Shown one piece after another: positions 43,276-54,545 of a stretch of DNA of 64,000 bases (the stretch's first letter is position 1; each line of letters starts with the position of its first letter). A program made the position numbers and the translations under genes. Under the pieces are notes generated by a model, which ran no database searches, was not told where the DNA came from, and saw nothing but the letters and a program-made list of their open reading frames with translations. Origin of the DNA: Aotearoamyces nothofagi (taxonomy: Eukaryota > Ascomycota > Leotiomycetes > Leotiales > Tympanidaceae); the NCBI GenBank assembly GCA_015345905.1, contig JADDTR010000001.1, positions 1,116,001-1,180,000 of the forward strand. The letters are read 5' to 3'.

Positions 43276-45600
43276 TGTACTTGTACTCGGTCTTAGCCTG
43301 CAGGTACCGTATTATACTATGCATGTTACCTGGCTCGTTCGTCGTACGCACATGGGCGGGCGCGCGTCGCGTGTTGCGCGTTGCGCAGCCTATCTGTACA
43401 GAGGGAACACGTATGACCCTTCTCGCTCTCGCTTTCGCTCTTAATCTCCACGCCCTCGCAGATAATACAGGGAATGACTCCCTTTAACGCTGGTTGAGTT
43501 GACAACGACCGCAATCAACACTGCGACACGCACTGCAGCACTGCCTCCACAAGCACGCCTTATAAGGCCCAAGGTAAGTCAGCACGGTAAGGTACTGTAC
43601 CTGTCAGGCCCTGTATACTGGACCCCGCCCTACCCTCACTACGTGCGTTCCCACTACGTGCGTACTCATGCTTGGCTTGGCAGCTCGCATGCGACCGCTA
43701 TAGCTATGGCTCTATATACAGTACAGTACCCCAGGTACGGTGCGGTGTGTACAGGTATGGGCTACGAGATAGGATGCCTGAGGGGAATGCGCGTACCTAC
43801 CTACAAACCTACCTTGGGTACCTGCCTAGCTATCTCCCTCCCTTATCAGGGCTATTTCACTATGCCGTTTAGGGGCAGCAATGCGAAGGACAACAACACA
43901 CCTGTACAGTACAGTATCGCGCACGGCGAGCCCTATAAGCCACACGACAGACGGGCAGGCAGACGGGCGGACGCTTGCAGTATTACTTCCAGCCGGAATT
44001 AACGATTGATGACTTGATTAGTATCGCTGGCCATATTCGCACGTAAGCACAGGGAATCAAGCACAGGGAATCTGGGAATCTGGGAATTGGGAATCTCAGC
44101 ATCAGGCAGCCGTGGAATCGGGGGCACTGTATTCGCGACTCTTACGACCCCCGACTCCACGACAGCGCAGACCCCGCAACAACGGGCGCCCTGCGCCTTG
44201 TCGACGTGCAGAAAGGCGGAAGCCAAGCAACAACGGCCATGCGCGAACCGTGTAGGCAGTAGTATTAGTCGTCGCCGGCGATGTGCTTAGGTATGCTTCG
44301 GTATGAGTAATTACCTGTAATTGCAGCTTCTCATAGTGGTTGCATACCTGTCCTGTCGCTCTTCCAGTCGAGTCATCCTGGATCCATGGTATTTGAGATT
44401 AGGGTGCTGGTATATACAGCTATATACAGCTATCACGGCAGTATTACTCATCTTTCTAGCCAGGTCAACCGCCCAGATGCACACTTTCAATACAGGCCGT
44501 CATTAATAATGCAACCTCGTCGACTTTCTTCCCATATCTCACCCCCCCCTTTGGGAAATTCTCTAGAAAAAGACTCCCCTTGTCTTGTGTGCTGCTGCAT
44601 ACGCACGGGCTCGAGGCTGTCACATTCGCATACTCGCTCAGAGACCCCTACCACGTACCGTCTAGATTCTACGTCGCAGCATCTCCGCCGACTGAGGGGG
44701 AGATGGACCATGGCTAACCGTCATGTTGCTACCGAGAAGCCTCGGGGCAGTTTTACTGCAGTTCACAAATCATTGATTTCCCACTCCCGAGGTCCGTCAC
44801 ATTATTATTCCTACAACCGCCGCAACCCTTGGCGTTGCAGCTCGTCAACTGACGTCTTTCCGTTCAACGACCAAATAAAAAAAGAGGGCGCCGGCCATCC
44901 AGACCCCCGAGACTCCGGGATCGGTGGGCTGGGCAGCGGGCAAAACAATCCGGTATATCCGCTCGATCCGCTCGAAAGGGCTCATGTATCTGTGTGGGCT
45001 TCCATCTTCCATCACAATGCCATAACCGCAATAAGGAGGAAGGATAAAGATGGGGAAATCGGGAAAGCTGCCTCGGTCGCGGTCACGTTCTTCCGGTTTC
45101 ACCCATCACAAGCCAGGCCGGCGCAGTCACACGAGCCCTATCGGCGTCCGCGTGGGATGCATCATCTACTGCTAGCAAGCATAATTGTGCAAGAAGGTGC
45201 GTGCACATCTTCCGCCGCAGAAGTCACGAAGCCGCTCGTTCCAGCCGGGCAGTAGGGTTCTGTGATCGCTGCGACGTTCCGCTCCGGAGACGTAGAGTCA
45301 ACTGTACAGTAGGTAGGTCTCGTCTCGTCACCTGAAGGGGAGTGATCTCATCTCGCCCGGCAGCCCTGGAGACTCCGTGGGCGTCGGCGTCGGCGTCGGA
45401 GCTACGCACGAAGCCAAAGTCCGGGGTCGAGATTGAGCGAGGGGCTTGGGACAGACCATGGTACTGTAGATCTGAAACCCTATTTGAGCGTGACGAAGGC
45501 ATCAACCACTGCGTCCCTCCCGTTTTCAGCGTGCCGGCTGCTGCACTCGAGCGGCATTCGGCCTTAGGTCAGCATGCACGGCACGGTAAGGAAGGTGTTA

Positions 45601-45675
45601 AGGCGTTAAGGCGTCGAGGCGTCGAGGCGTCGAGGCGTCGAGGTGTCGAGGTGTCGAGGTGTCGAGGTGTCGAGG
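45601..45675. repeat. 9-bp GTCGAGGCG/GTCGAGGTG minisatellite
   Basis: Eight tandem 9-mers in two homogeneous blocks (GGCG then GGTG variants), flanked on the left by GTTAAGGC units. Confidence 0.9.
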
Positions 45676-47732
45676 CGGGATTGTTAACCCCGCGCCCGCC
45701 TCTCGCTTCTCGTAGATAAGCAGGTCCGGAGCGCTCTCGCTCGCTATCGCGCCTTATCGGCTCCTCAGCTCGCGCCCTACCGCTTTGCTTTGTCAGACAC
45801 GTCGGACGCCGCGCAGCATTGGAAATCTTATCTCCGTCGCTCGAGCTCGAACACAGACCGGTTCGAGGACGGGTCTTAGGGTTCGTTATCGATATCTCTA
45901 TCGCTTCTTCGATCCTGGTCGGGTCGGTCACGTGGCTAGCCTAGACTGCCTACAGCACCTTGATGGATGCGCTGTCAAGGTGGATGGATTCCTCTCATCG
46001 CCCACCACTTTTCTGTGACAGTTTCCATCTCTAACTGGCACATCACTACTAGAGGTGTCCAGTCATTTCTATCTCACTACTTTGCCTATCCTGAAGTTCA
46101 CCGTTCATATCAATAGCCAGCCTCTGGTTGGCTCGCAGGGTTGCTATGCGGCATGCGATGTGCTGACGTGATATGAAAACCGTAGAGGATGTTTATTAAA
46201 TTATTACAAATGCAGGCCAACGCTGCTGTACATCCTGCGCATATGCACATATTGCATATGGTCCGGGCGCAGGCACATTGCCGAGACTCTTGAGGTTGTC
46301 GCGATGCCTTGCAATTGCCTGATCTGGAGTATTTAGTTTATGATGATTACTGTACAGGTAAAGCCGTTAAGCTCTCAACTACAACACCTATAACAACATC
46401 ACACGTAGCCCAAGCAAAGCCTCCATCGAGTAATCACAGTCCGAAACCGGCGAACTCAATAGAAGAAAGTATTTCGAACCCCAATCAAGCACCAGAGCAA
46501 AAAAAATTAAAAGGAGCAACGAATTAAAAAAGAAAACGGCAAAAGAAAACTCGCCGGGTAATACAGCTCGCGCTGCACCCACGAGAAAGAAACTCTTACC
46601 GGGGCCAGGCGCAGAAGGCCCCGATTTGGTTTATCTTTTTTAAACAGCACACGTAACGGCGGTGGAGAAGAGGCGGCTCTCGAGATAACCTGACTGTTCC
46701 CCGGCCCGGTGGCTGTTTTGTTTCGCTAGCCGGGCTGTTTGTTACGCGGTAAGAAACCCTGTGGATGTTCTTAACCGCTCGACCACCCAGCCCGGCTGTT
46801 GGGGGTGTCTGGCCTTATTTGGGCTTATGTAGCTGGGGGAGTGGGGGGGTGAATGGGTGGATGCCTGGCTCGGGTAGGGCGTCGAGTGCGAGACATTATG
46901 TATGGAGAGGAGATGAGGGCAAAGCACAGGTTTGTCCTGGGATACGGTTCCTTCTTCTTCTTCTTCTTCTTCGTCAAAGCCTACATATGTGCCCCGATAT
47001 CTCGCCGCCATCCCCCCTCTGGGAGTTTCTACTATCCATCGCCTTCTAGCACCAGCCTGCCTCGCTCGCTCGCCCCCGGCCCGCCTACCACGGCGAATAT
47101 CATGATATATATATATATACAACCATATGATGCTCTCTAGAGAGTTTCTAGCACTTGTAAGGCAAGCAAAACCCAAAGTTTAATAACAAAATATAAATAT
47201 AAATATAAATATATATCCTCGCCAAGAAAAAGCAACAAGGAAAGAAAATAAAAAGATGTGAGAAAGCGACAGGCTCAAATATATATATATACATATATGT
47301 GTGCGTGTTGAACCCGATAGGCCTTCGATGTTAGCCGACGAAAACTTGGAAAATAGCATAAGAGTAAAATGTCATGAAAGTGTCACAGTTCCTAGAGATG
47401 GGCCTTTGTAGATCTGGCTAAGCGTTACTGAAGCACCATTAGTATTACTAGTTATTAATACGGAGGCTTATAATGCTGATTAGAAATATATATGCTACAC
47501 TTATCAAGCTGTCGGGAAGCACTTAGACTTATATAGATTAAATGCCTCTAACTGCAGCCTGTTATACACTGTATAAGCATACACACTGTATAAGCATATA
47601 TCCCCAACTCCGTGGTGTACCCACAACTCCATTCCATACCATTCCATACCGTACCGTACCCCATCCATTAGAGCAACCGTCAAACCAGCGGAGCTAGGAT
47701 AACCTCCATATTATATGAGCCCACTCTATTAC

Positions 47733-49364
47733 TCAAGATCTCTTTTGTCCCATTTCCACATCGCCACCCCAATCGTCCCACTCAACTCCTTCTCTAGCTT
47801 CACCGCCTCCAAAAGTCCTTCCAACCCAAATACCAACAGCCGTTCCAATTCCACCTACCAGAAACCACCCCTCAAACCACCTTTCGATAAAATAGCTATC
47901 GAGTGGACTCCCCAATGCTTTTGATATTACACTCCCTACCTCCTGTGGTAAATTGCTCCGCAACAATAGTGCTGAGCTGATAACGTACGTGGCGCTTATC
48001 TGTCCTACGATTAGCGCTAGGTTTGCTTGCGCCTGATATAGTAATCCGGGAGTGAAGCGCGTGAATAGATGAAAGGTCTGGAGGACGGAGTTGAATGACG
48101 CTAGGAGGATGACTCCTGAAAGGAGGAAAGATATTTGTCGCGACCAAGCGGCTTGGTCAAGAGTCGGATCCCAATGCTTTGCCAGAAGACCTAGGACACG
48201 ATTTATAGGGTCTGAATTGCTAAATGTGCTCCTATTGCTGCACCAGCGATAAAACGTTGTGAGTGTGGTTGCGATAATACGGTAGAGGCAGTATATCGAA
48301 AAGCCGTATGAAGGCAAGACCATGAATTTGCCAAATGGAGTACCTGCACGTTTTGTTGCTGAATATCGGTTCTGCAGCATGCTAGTAGACGTGGAGAGAC
48401 TTAGGGCCATAGTTTCAAGGCCCGAGATCTCAAGTTGTAGTAATTTGATCTCTTGAGCATCGGCGTTGCCACGGATACTGCCGATGACCTTGGTCACGAA
48501 ACCCTCTTCTGGCGCATCAGACATCTTATGCTGGAGAGCGCGAAGGCGACTCCGTTTGACGCCCAGCATGTCATTTGTAGCGTCGAGGCCAGCTTGTTTG
48601 CGAAATATGTCTGATTCAGTGACAGGGCGAGAACGGACGCCAAAGGACTGCCATGGAGAGCTGACTGAGGCGAAGCCTGAAAGTAGAGCCATTAAGGCTA
48701 TACCAATCACTCCTATACGCTCAAGGCAGGCATCTCTGATGCTTTTTATGTTCTGGTCTGAATTATCATGTATGTATGTCCCAGGTACGCCCTTTCCGAG
48801 CCACCAAAAAGCCGTCAGCCATGCAGTGAAACCCACAAGCTGCAGCGCCCATGGTAGCTTTGGTATCTTGCCATTCCTTGACGAGCTAAATTTCCATCCT
48901 GCACCTCTAATAACCGACTGCACTTCGAGAAATGGGATGAGGACGACAAGGAGGAAGACGAGCGTTGGCAATGTGATCTTCAGCGCAATCGTCCTCGCCG
49001 CAGGAATCGAAATATCCGATATCTCACAAAGAATCAACTCAGCGAGCACTGCAGCGAGTGCAATAGTCGTAGAGAATGATATAGCCACTATACGTCGAGG
49101 GAGCTTTCTCGAGTCATACTCGGCATGCGATTTGCGCAGGCTTGCTGGGGCGTCGGAGGGGAGGTAGTGGTCATCTCCGGGCTTTGGTGATTGTTGACCT
49201 GATAATAGGGGGAAGAGCTTATGTTGAACTGCTATGCTCACAATGATGAAGGTGAATAGGAACGGCAGCGATGAAAAAATCAACACTGATAGAGGCTGTG
49301 AACCTAGCAAACGTTGGTATATCGGCTCGCAAGGCTCATCTCCACATGTGTCTGAGGGTAACAT
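47733..49364 (-). CDS. GPHR/GTG family membrane protein
   Basis: A single exon of 543 residues starting MLPSDTCGDEPC. Hydrophobic segments lie near the N-terminus (LSVLIFSSLPFLFTFIIVSI), at about 110-165 and 185-210, and several at the C-terminus. A central cytosolic coiled region (KRSRLRALQHKM) is followed by the conserved FTPGLLYQAQANLALIVGQISATYVISSALLLRSNLP-type block, the hallmark of the Golgi pH regulator / ABA-GPCR domain. Animal GPHR controls Golgi acidification as an anion channel, while plant GTGs are proposed ABA receptors. The role in fungi is not settled. The frame stays open 16 codons upstream of this ATG without another ATG. Confidence 0.88.
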   Translation of the reverse strand: MLPSDTCGDEPCEPIYQRLLGSQPLSVLIFSSLPFLFTFIIVSIAVQHKLFPLLSGQQSPKPGDDHYLPSDAPASLRKSHAEYDSRKLPRRIVAISFSTTIALAAVLAELILCEISDISIPAARTIALKITLPTLVFLLVVLIPFLEVQSVIRGAGWKFSSSRNGKIPKLPWALQLVGFTAWLTAFWWLGKGVPGTYIHDNSDQNIKSIRDACLERIGVIGIALMALLSGFASVSSPWQSFGVRSRPVTESDIFRKQAGLDATNDMLGVKRSRLRALQHKMSDAPEEGFVTKVIGSIRGNADAQEIKLLQLEISGLETMALSLSTSTSMLQNRYSATKRAGTPFGKFMVLPSYGFSIYCLYRIIATTLTTFYRWCSNRSTFSNSDPINRVLGLLAKHWDPTLDQAAWSRQISFLLSGVILLASFNSVLQTFHLFTRFTPGLLYQAQANLALIVGQISATYVISSALLLRSNLPQEVGSVISKALGSPLDSYFIERWFEGWFLVGGIGTAVGIWVGRTFGGGEAREGVEWDDWGGDVEMGQKRS

Positions 49365-49788
49365 TGGACTTTGTCCTCGAGGCTCATTCAACAGCCCCCC
49401 TATCCATTTCAATAATAAAATAAGAGTTAGAGCGTCAAGTAAAGCATATATATGCGAGCGTCGTAAACGATTGTTGTTTCATTTGGGTCAAGCAAGGCGC
49501 TGTGAGGCTGGCCAATCGTAATCCGAAAACGGCTCTCGTTATCGCCACGTGACCAGCTTCGCCTTTCCACGCTAGGAGTTAAGCTTAGGCCAGCACGGCC
49601 AACTCTTGGAAATGCTGCAGCCAATAATATATCGATAACCTAAACTTTGTTATCAAACCAGGGGAAGACAGGCCGGGTGGATCTGTGCGCCTTTTTGGAA
49701 TTGCGGTATTCGGGGGAGGGCCAAATTACATGGTATGTTGGTTTGTGTAAGAGTCATCAAATTTTTCTAAGGTATCATCATAATTGTT
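49365..49788. other. Intergenic spacer
   Basis: Promoter of the GPHR-family gene and 3' flank of the stress-protein gene. Nothing distinctive. Confidence 0.5.
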
Positions 49789-51626
49789 TCAGCTCTCGTC
49801 ATCATTGGTATCGCCGTCACCAGAACCACTACTATCAGTTGATCCAATTGAGCTTTTCCTCCCCGCTGCCAAAGCAGCTGCCTCCCCAACCTCCATCTGG
49901 TGCAGCTTTTCCTGCTTTTCAATGGCTTCTGGTTCGTTGCCAAGCAATATGTGACCCGGTACTGCTTCAAATTCACCATCATCCTCAGAATCACTATCTT
50001 CTCCCTCTTCGTCGCTCATTACCGGGCAGTCGAGTTGAGCAGCCTTCGGACTTGGGGGACTCGCTGGCGGACTGTCCGGTAAATCACTTGGGTCACTGGC
50101 GAGAGTAAGATCGCTATTCTCATTTTGCACCATAATTAAAGGTGAATGGCTTTCGTAATGTAGTGGCTTCAATGTTGGGTCAAATTTTGCGGGTAACCCT
50201 AGAGCTGCGGCCACCTCGTGTGCTTCTGTGTCTGGAGCATTCGCAGGCATAACATCTATTCCAATTATGCTTCCACTAGGGCTTACATTCGCTTCGTGTG
50301 TTCCACGTCCACTTTCTTGCAAAATCTGAAGGTAATTCTGTCTTGTTGGATCATTCGCCCGCTTCAATCTCTTCTTGTCTCTCTTCTCAGTAGGACGCAC
50401 AACAACGACGGGTACGGGAGAGTATTGGAGGCACCATTTCGAAAATGAGTTTAGTTGGGTCACGAGACCTTGAAGGCCTCCTAGAGTCCGGCCTCGAGTA
50501 CCGACGATAAGCATAGCTGGTTCGTAAATTTGAATCTGTGATAGGTAGCATTGTTTAGTATACAATTCCATACATACTCGTAGGAGAATTCCAGTGAATT
50601 GACTCACCATTTTCTCGAATGTCTCATGCACTTTTCCAACGGCAAACTCCAAGACGATACTAATGGCTCGATGATCATCATTCTTCGCCTGGATTTCCCG
50701 CATCAGTTGCTTTGCCTCCTCTTGATATTGCTTCTTCTCCAAGCTCTTATCACTGATTATCTTTGCATCCTTATCAACCACCCTAAGGCATATGATCTCG
50801 TCTCCGTCATCGACCAGCTCGTCCAACATCCATTGAAGGGCATAATTGGAGTATGCATTCTCGTCTATGCCGACCATGAAGGTGCGTGACCGTCGTTTAT
50901 ACTGATATCCAGTATGCTTGACGTTTAAGGTGAAGGCAATTGTGTTCCTTTCCGTAGGCTCACCTCCAGAGAAATTATCGAACGAAACATGAGGCCTAAA
51001 GCGACTGCGAGCAGTGACTGTTAGTGCTGCCGCCATTGCAATTGCAAATCTACATGTCCAAGCCAAAAAAAATAGAGAAGAACAGAACGCAGCAGGCGTA
51101 AACATGACAATCATACGCCGGAGAAAAAAGATGGTGAAGGTGGAGTTGACGGCGGCGCAGCCTCATTGCGCTTTATTTGGGACTAAGCGAACCCGGCGAA
51201 AGGCTGACGGGAAGCTATCTGAAGCTCGAAGTGGTGTGGGGAAAGCGTGATCAACCGCGTGTGGGCACTACCTCCCTGCGGGACGGACGATTTCCCGGCA
51301 AATGCAAATGTGCATAACAAGGAACGGGGTGGTAGATGGATTGCTTACCTTGGTGCTGGAGGAGATGTAGTCTTTGCTCGCCCAAGTTGATTCTTTGCAC
51401 GACCTCTAGATACATTAGGCGGAGGCCGGAAAGTGATGCTGGGGACCGATTTCGCCCTTTCAAGTTTGTCCATTCCAGCCATGCCCGTCTGTTCTGGGAT
51501 AGAGGTTAAGGACGGGCTATTTAGCAGAGGAAGCGATGATGCTTTGGAGGCTTCGGTCGGTGGGAGAGATGGTCTTAGCAAAGTGTTTGGAGAGATTGAA
51601 GCTGAGGACGAGACACCAGACATCAT
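49789..51626 (-). CDS. Universal stress protein (UspA) domain protein
   Basis: Three exons (51626-51349, 51004-50608, 50535-49789) give 473 residues. A Ser/Pro-rich N-terminus leads to a UspA fold: FMVGIDENAYSNYALQWMLDEL, then GTRGRTLGGLQGLV and SKWCLQYSPVPVVVVRP, the ATP-binding GxxG region. The C-terminal third is disordered, acidic and Ser-rich (DEEGEDSDSEDDGE). UspA proteins respond to stress; the fungal role is unclear. The 344-nt first intron is unusually long and holds an alternative ATG frame that could be a second first exon. The second intron (50536-50607) is 72 nt, in frame and stop-free. Confidence 0.87.
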
Positions 51627-52330
51627 GAGCTTTTGTTGAAGAATGTTGATGGTTAATAAGGACACGGAGGGCTTTCATAGAAGACGACTGCCGCCGAGCT
51701 GTGAGCTGTGAGCTGTCCGCATTCGACGATGGCTACCTAGTCACGAGAAGTAAAAGCCTAAAAGGCCAAGGTGAGCGGGCTGTCGCCGCAATTATAGCCT
51801 GCACACTCTAGCGGTACGTGCTTGCCGAGCTCCAGACCAACTCTGGAAAATCGAGATATCAACGCTCTGGGTTCGCCGCGAGATGCTTTCCGAGTTGATA
51901 CGTTGCAAGAAAAAGGTTGTAAGAACACAGGCCAAGAAACAGCTGTTCCTCTTTTACAGGCTACATACATATTTGGGAGCCTTGGCGACTTGCAGGCGTG
52001 ACACCGCTCCGCCGAGGGTGCCTTCAGCCAATGAATGGCCGGGTGACGCGAAGCCGCATCTCGGGCTTTTTCAGCCTCGTCAATGATGCATCACATACGA
52101 AAACATACGAAAACACACATCACAAGTCAGTTGTCAGCCACAATACTGCGTGTGCTAGCTATGGTCGTTTCAATTCTCGATTGATGCATTTATCGCTGAA
52201 TATATTGGCTAAGCTATGCTAACCCTCGTCTTACTGATGAGGTAGCACTCCAGCCCCTTTTCCTTATACGCCAGAGTCATGCAAGTACATTGTGGCCGTT
52301 AGAAGTTCGCCCAACATTAAAAACAGGTCT
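51627..52330. other. Intergenic spacer
   Basis: Between the stress-protein gene and the eIF3l 3' end. No gene or repeat of note; short direct repeat ACATACGAAA near 52095-52112. Confidence 0.5.
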
Positions 52331-53860
52331 CTAATACGTGCGAGCTAGGTTGCGCAAGTACCAGTCTACCAATTTGCGGCCGACCTTTGCTTCTGAAATA
52401 TGGATGAGATCCTGCATCATGTCAGTATTGTTGCACAGTTTATCCACAGCTGGTGAACTCACTCCCTGCATGGCATAGTCAAGATCATTTGCGTTGGCAA
52501 CCTCGCCATCCAACAATCCATTCTCAGTCCATCTGATCTGTCTGCTTCTTTGCTTGTTTACTAACAACCATCCTCGCAACTCCTCCGAATCAACGTCAAG
52601 GAAACCTGCTAGCTTCTTTAGATCCATAGTGGTGTAAAGTCTCAAGTATGATTTGACTGTTGGACTCCACATGTTGTTCTTAACTTCGTCCATGAAAACG
52701 TGGACGTGGTGCTCAATGGGATCGACGTTAATTTCTGGGTTGTCGAAGTCTGGAGGTGTTGGTGAAATAAACTTCGGGCACGCAGAGCGGAAGAGCTCTT
52801 CATAAACAGGGAGAGACTCTTCACCGCCACGCTGCAACTTTAAAAGCTGATCGCCATACTTTTCGCGCAGTGCTGTGTGAATGGTATCATCCAGTCTCGT
52901 GGGATGGAGAGCAACGCAAATGGCGATAAGAGCGTACATTTGATCGTTCTTCTTGGTGATCGAATCGTACTGGGCACCCTTCTGGAAGTTCTTCGTTCTT
53001 GAGACGTAGATGAGGATGTGGCTGAACATGCGGATGGCATCGGCGTATCTGCGCATCATCATGTAGGAGAAGCCTACATAGTAGTAGGTTGTGAAATGAG
53101 CGGCCATAACGCGAGCGAACATAGCCTTCTTGTTGAGCTCGATATCATCGAGAGTCTTCAAAGCCAAACTGAAATCACCTAGAAGGCAGTGCACTCGGAG
53201 GAGGCCAATGATCGAGAAGTAACCGAGCATTCGATACAGGGACTTCGAGCCGTAATCTCCAGCTACTGCCATAGGCTCCTCGTTGCGCTTCATCGCTGCG
53301 AGTTGCTCATTTATTTGTGATCGCTGGATCAAGGAGTATAGAACGTTTAACACGCTGTAGCACCCCCATGTGTTTGGATTGTCGCGAAGTAGTTGGATCT
53401 CCTCTTCGTTGCCCTTTTGTCGGGCGATCTTGTTACGGTACGAGCAGAAATTGTTGAACTGGTAAATGAATTCATCAATCACATCCCACGCCCAATAATA
53501 CTAATATTTTAGTCAGTAAGAGTAGGTCTAGAAAGTAAGGGAGCGCCTTACAGATGGGGGTTCGAGGTCAACTGGGCCCTCGGAGTTTAGGATAAAATGG
53601 AACAGGCTGCAATAGTTATCGTAGCTGGAGAACTTGACCTCAAGAGATGCAGAGAAGTCAAGAGGCTGTGCAGCTGCGGCAAGTCTCGATTGGATATCAT
53701 CGGTCTGCTGTGCAATGGTCATGGAGTCTCCATCGTAGTCGTCCGCACCACCCTGGTACTGAACCTGCTCCTGGTACTCGGCAACCAGGGCCTCCTCCTC
53801 AATATCAGACTCATCGTCCAAAGCTCGGGCAGGTGCGCCACCGTTTGTGAATCCACTCAT
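52331..53860 (-). CDS. Translation initiation factor eIF3 subunit L
   Basis: Three exons (53860-53552, 53500-52463, 52411-52331) give 475 residues, the usual fungal eIF3l size. An acidic N-terminus (DDESDIEEEALVAEYQEQV) is followed by the helical PCI-type body with GCYSVLNVLYSLIQRSQINEQL, the CLLGDFSLALKTLDDIELN repeat-like helix and the conserved C-terminal SEAKVGRKLVDWYLRNLARTY. eIF3l belongs to the PCI/MPN octamer of eIF3, which recruits mRNA to the 40S subunit. The second intron (52412-52462) is 51 nt, a multiple of three without stops; removing it restores AMQGDLIHISEAKV. Confidence 0.95.
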
Positions 53861-54545
53861 GTCTGTGTATGTGAATTTGACCTCGCTGTCGGTGGTTGAT
53901 AGAGGGGAAGAAATCTGAAGGTTTTTGTTCGCGTAACTTTAGCCCTAGCTCGCGATTATCGCCAGCACTACAATCTTGCTCTCCGGAAGACTTAGATGGA
54001 CAATTAAAAGAGCGGTGCAGAATTTCCAATGCTCTTCAGAGTAAGACTCGAGTAATTGACAATAAGGCTTTTCGAAAGAAGCGTCTGGTAGCTCGGCACA
54101 GCAAACCATATAATCAGGATTGTTCGTCATTTTTATTTTTATGGGGCACCAGTCTGAAGCAGCAGGAGTACCGTTAGACTTTCATTATTAATATGTAACA
54201 AGATGCCCAAATCCTAAATCTGTCACGATCATTTTATTACTAGGGGATGCATAGTGGTGAATATCAGTCCGTTCCTTTTATCAATGCTAAGATGTTGTTG
54301 TTGCTAAGAGGAAAGCTCATATCACGTGACTTGGCAAGACTCTTGTCTTGCCAAAATCAAACAATAACTAAATTAGATATCTTATACATATGTATACAGT
54401 TTAGCACGATCACTTGTACAAGGATGCTATATCGTGGCTAAATTTGTACTATTTTACACTATTTTGCACTATTTTGTATCATTTTGTACTTAAAAGATCC
54501 ATCACTGACCGTTAGAGAAGAATAAACTCATACTTGGCAAAGTCC
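53861..54545. other. Intergenic spacer
   Basis: eIF3l promoter and 3' flank of the FAD monooxygenase. Contains a TATTTTGCACTATTTTGTA-like short repeat near 54447-54490. No gene seen. Confidence 0.5.

Larger units (their letters stand above)
41726..47732. other. 6-kb gene-free repeat-rich tract
   Basis: The longest desert in the window. It contains CTG triplets, TACGTACG-type palindromes, GTCGAGGCG repeats and AT-rich stretches (47160-47580). Frames up to 289 codons exist (44386-45255), but their Ser/Arg/His/Pro-rich composition resembles chance frames. No tRNA or rRNA was recognised. The left kilobase is probably promoter and 5' leader of the acidic unknown. Confidence 0.6.

Noticed and set aside
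48466-49167. 233-codon frame on the plus strand
   Set aside because: It lies wholly antisense to the GPHR family gene, whose frame has clear membrane-protein features.
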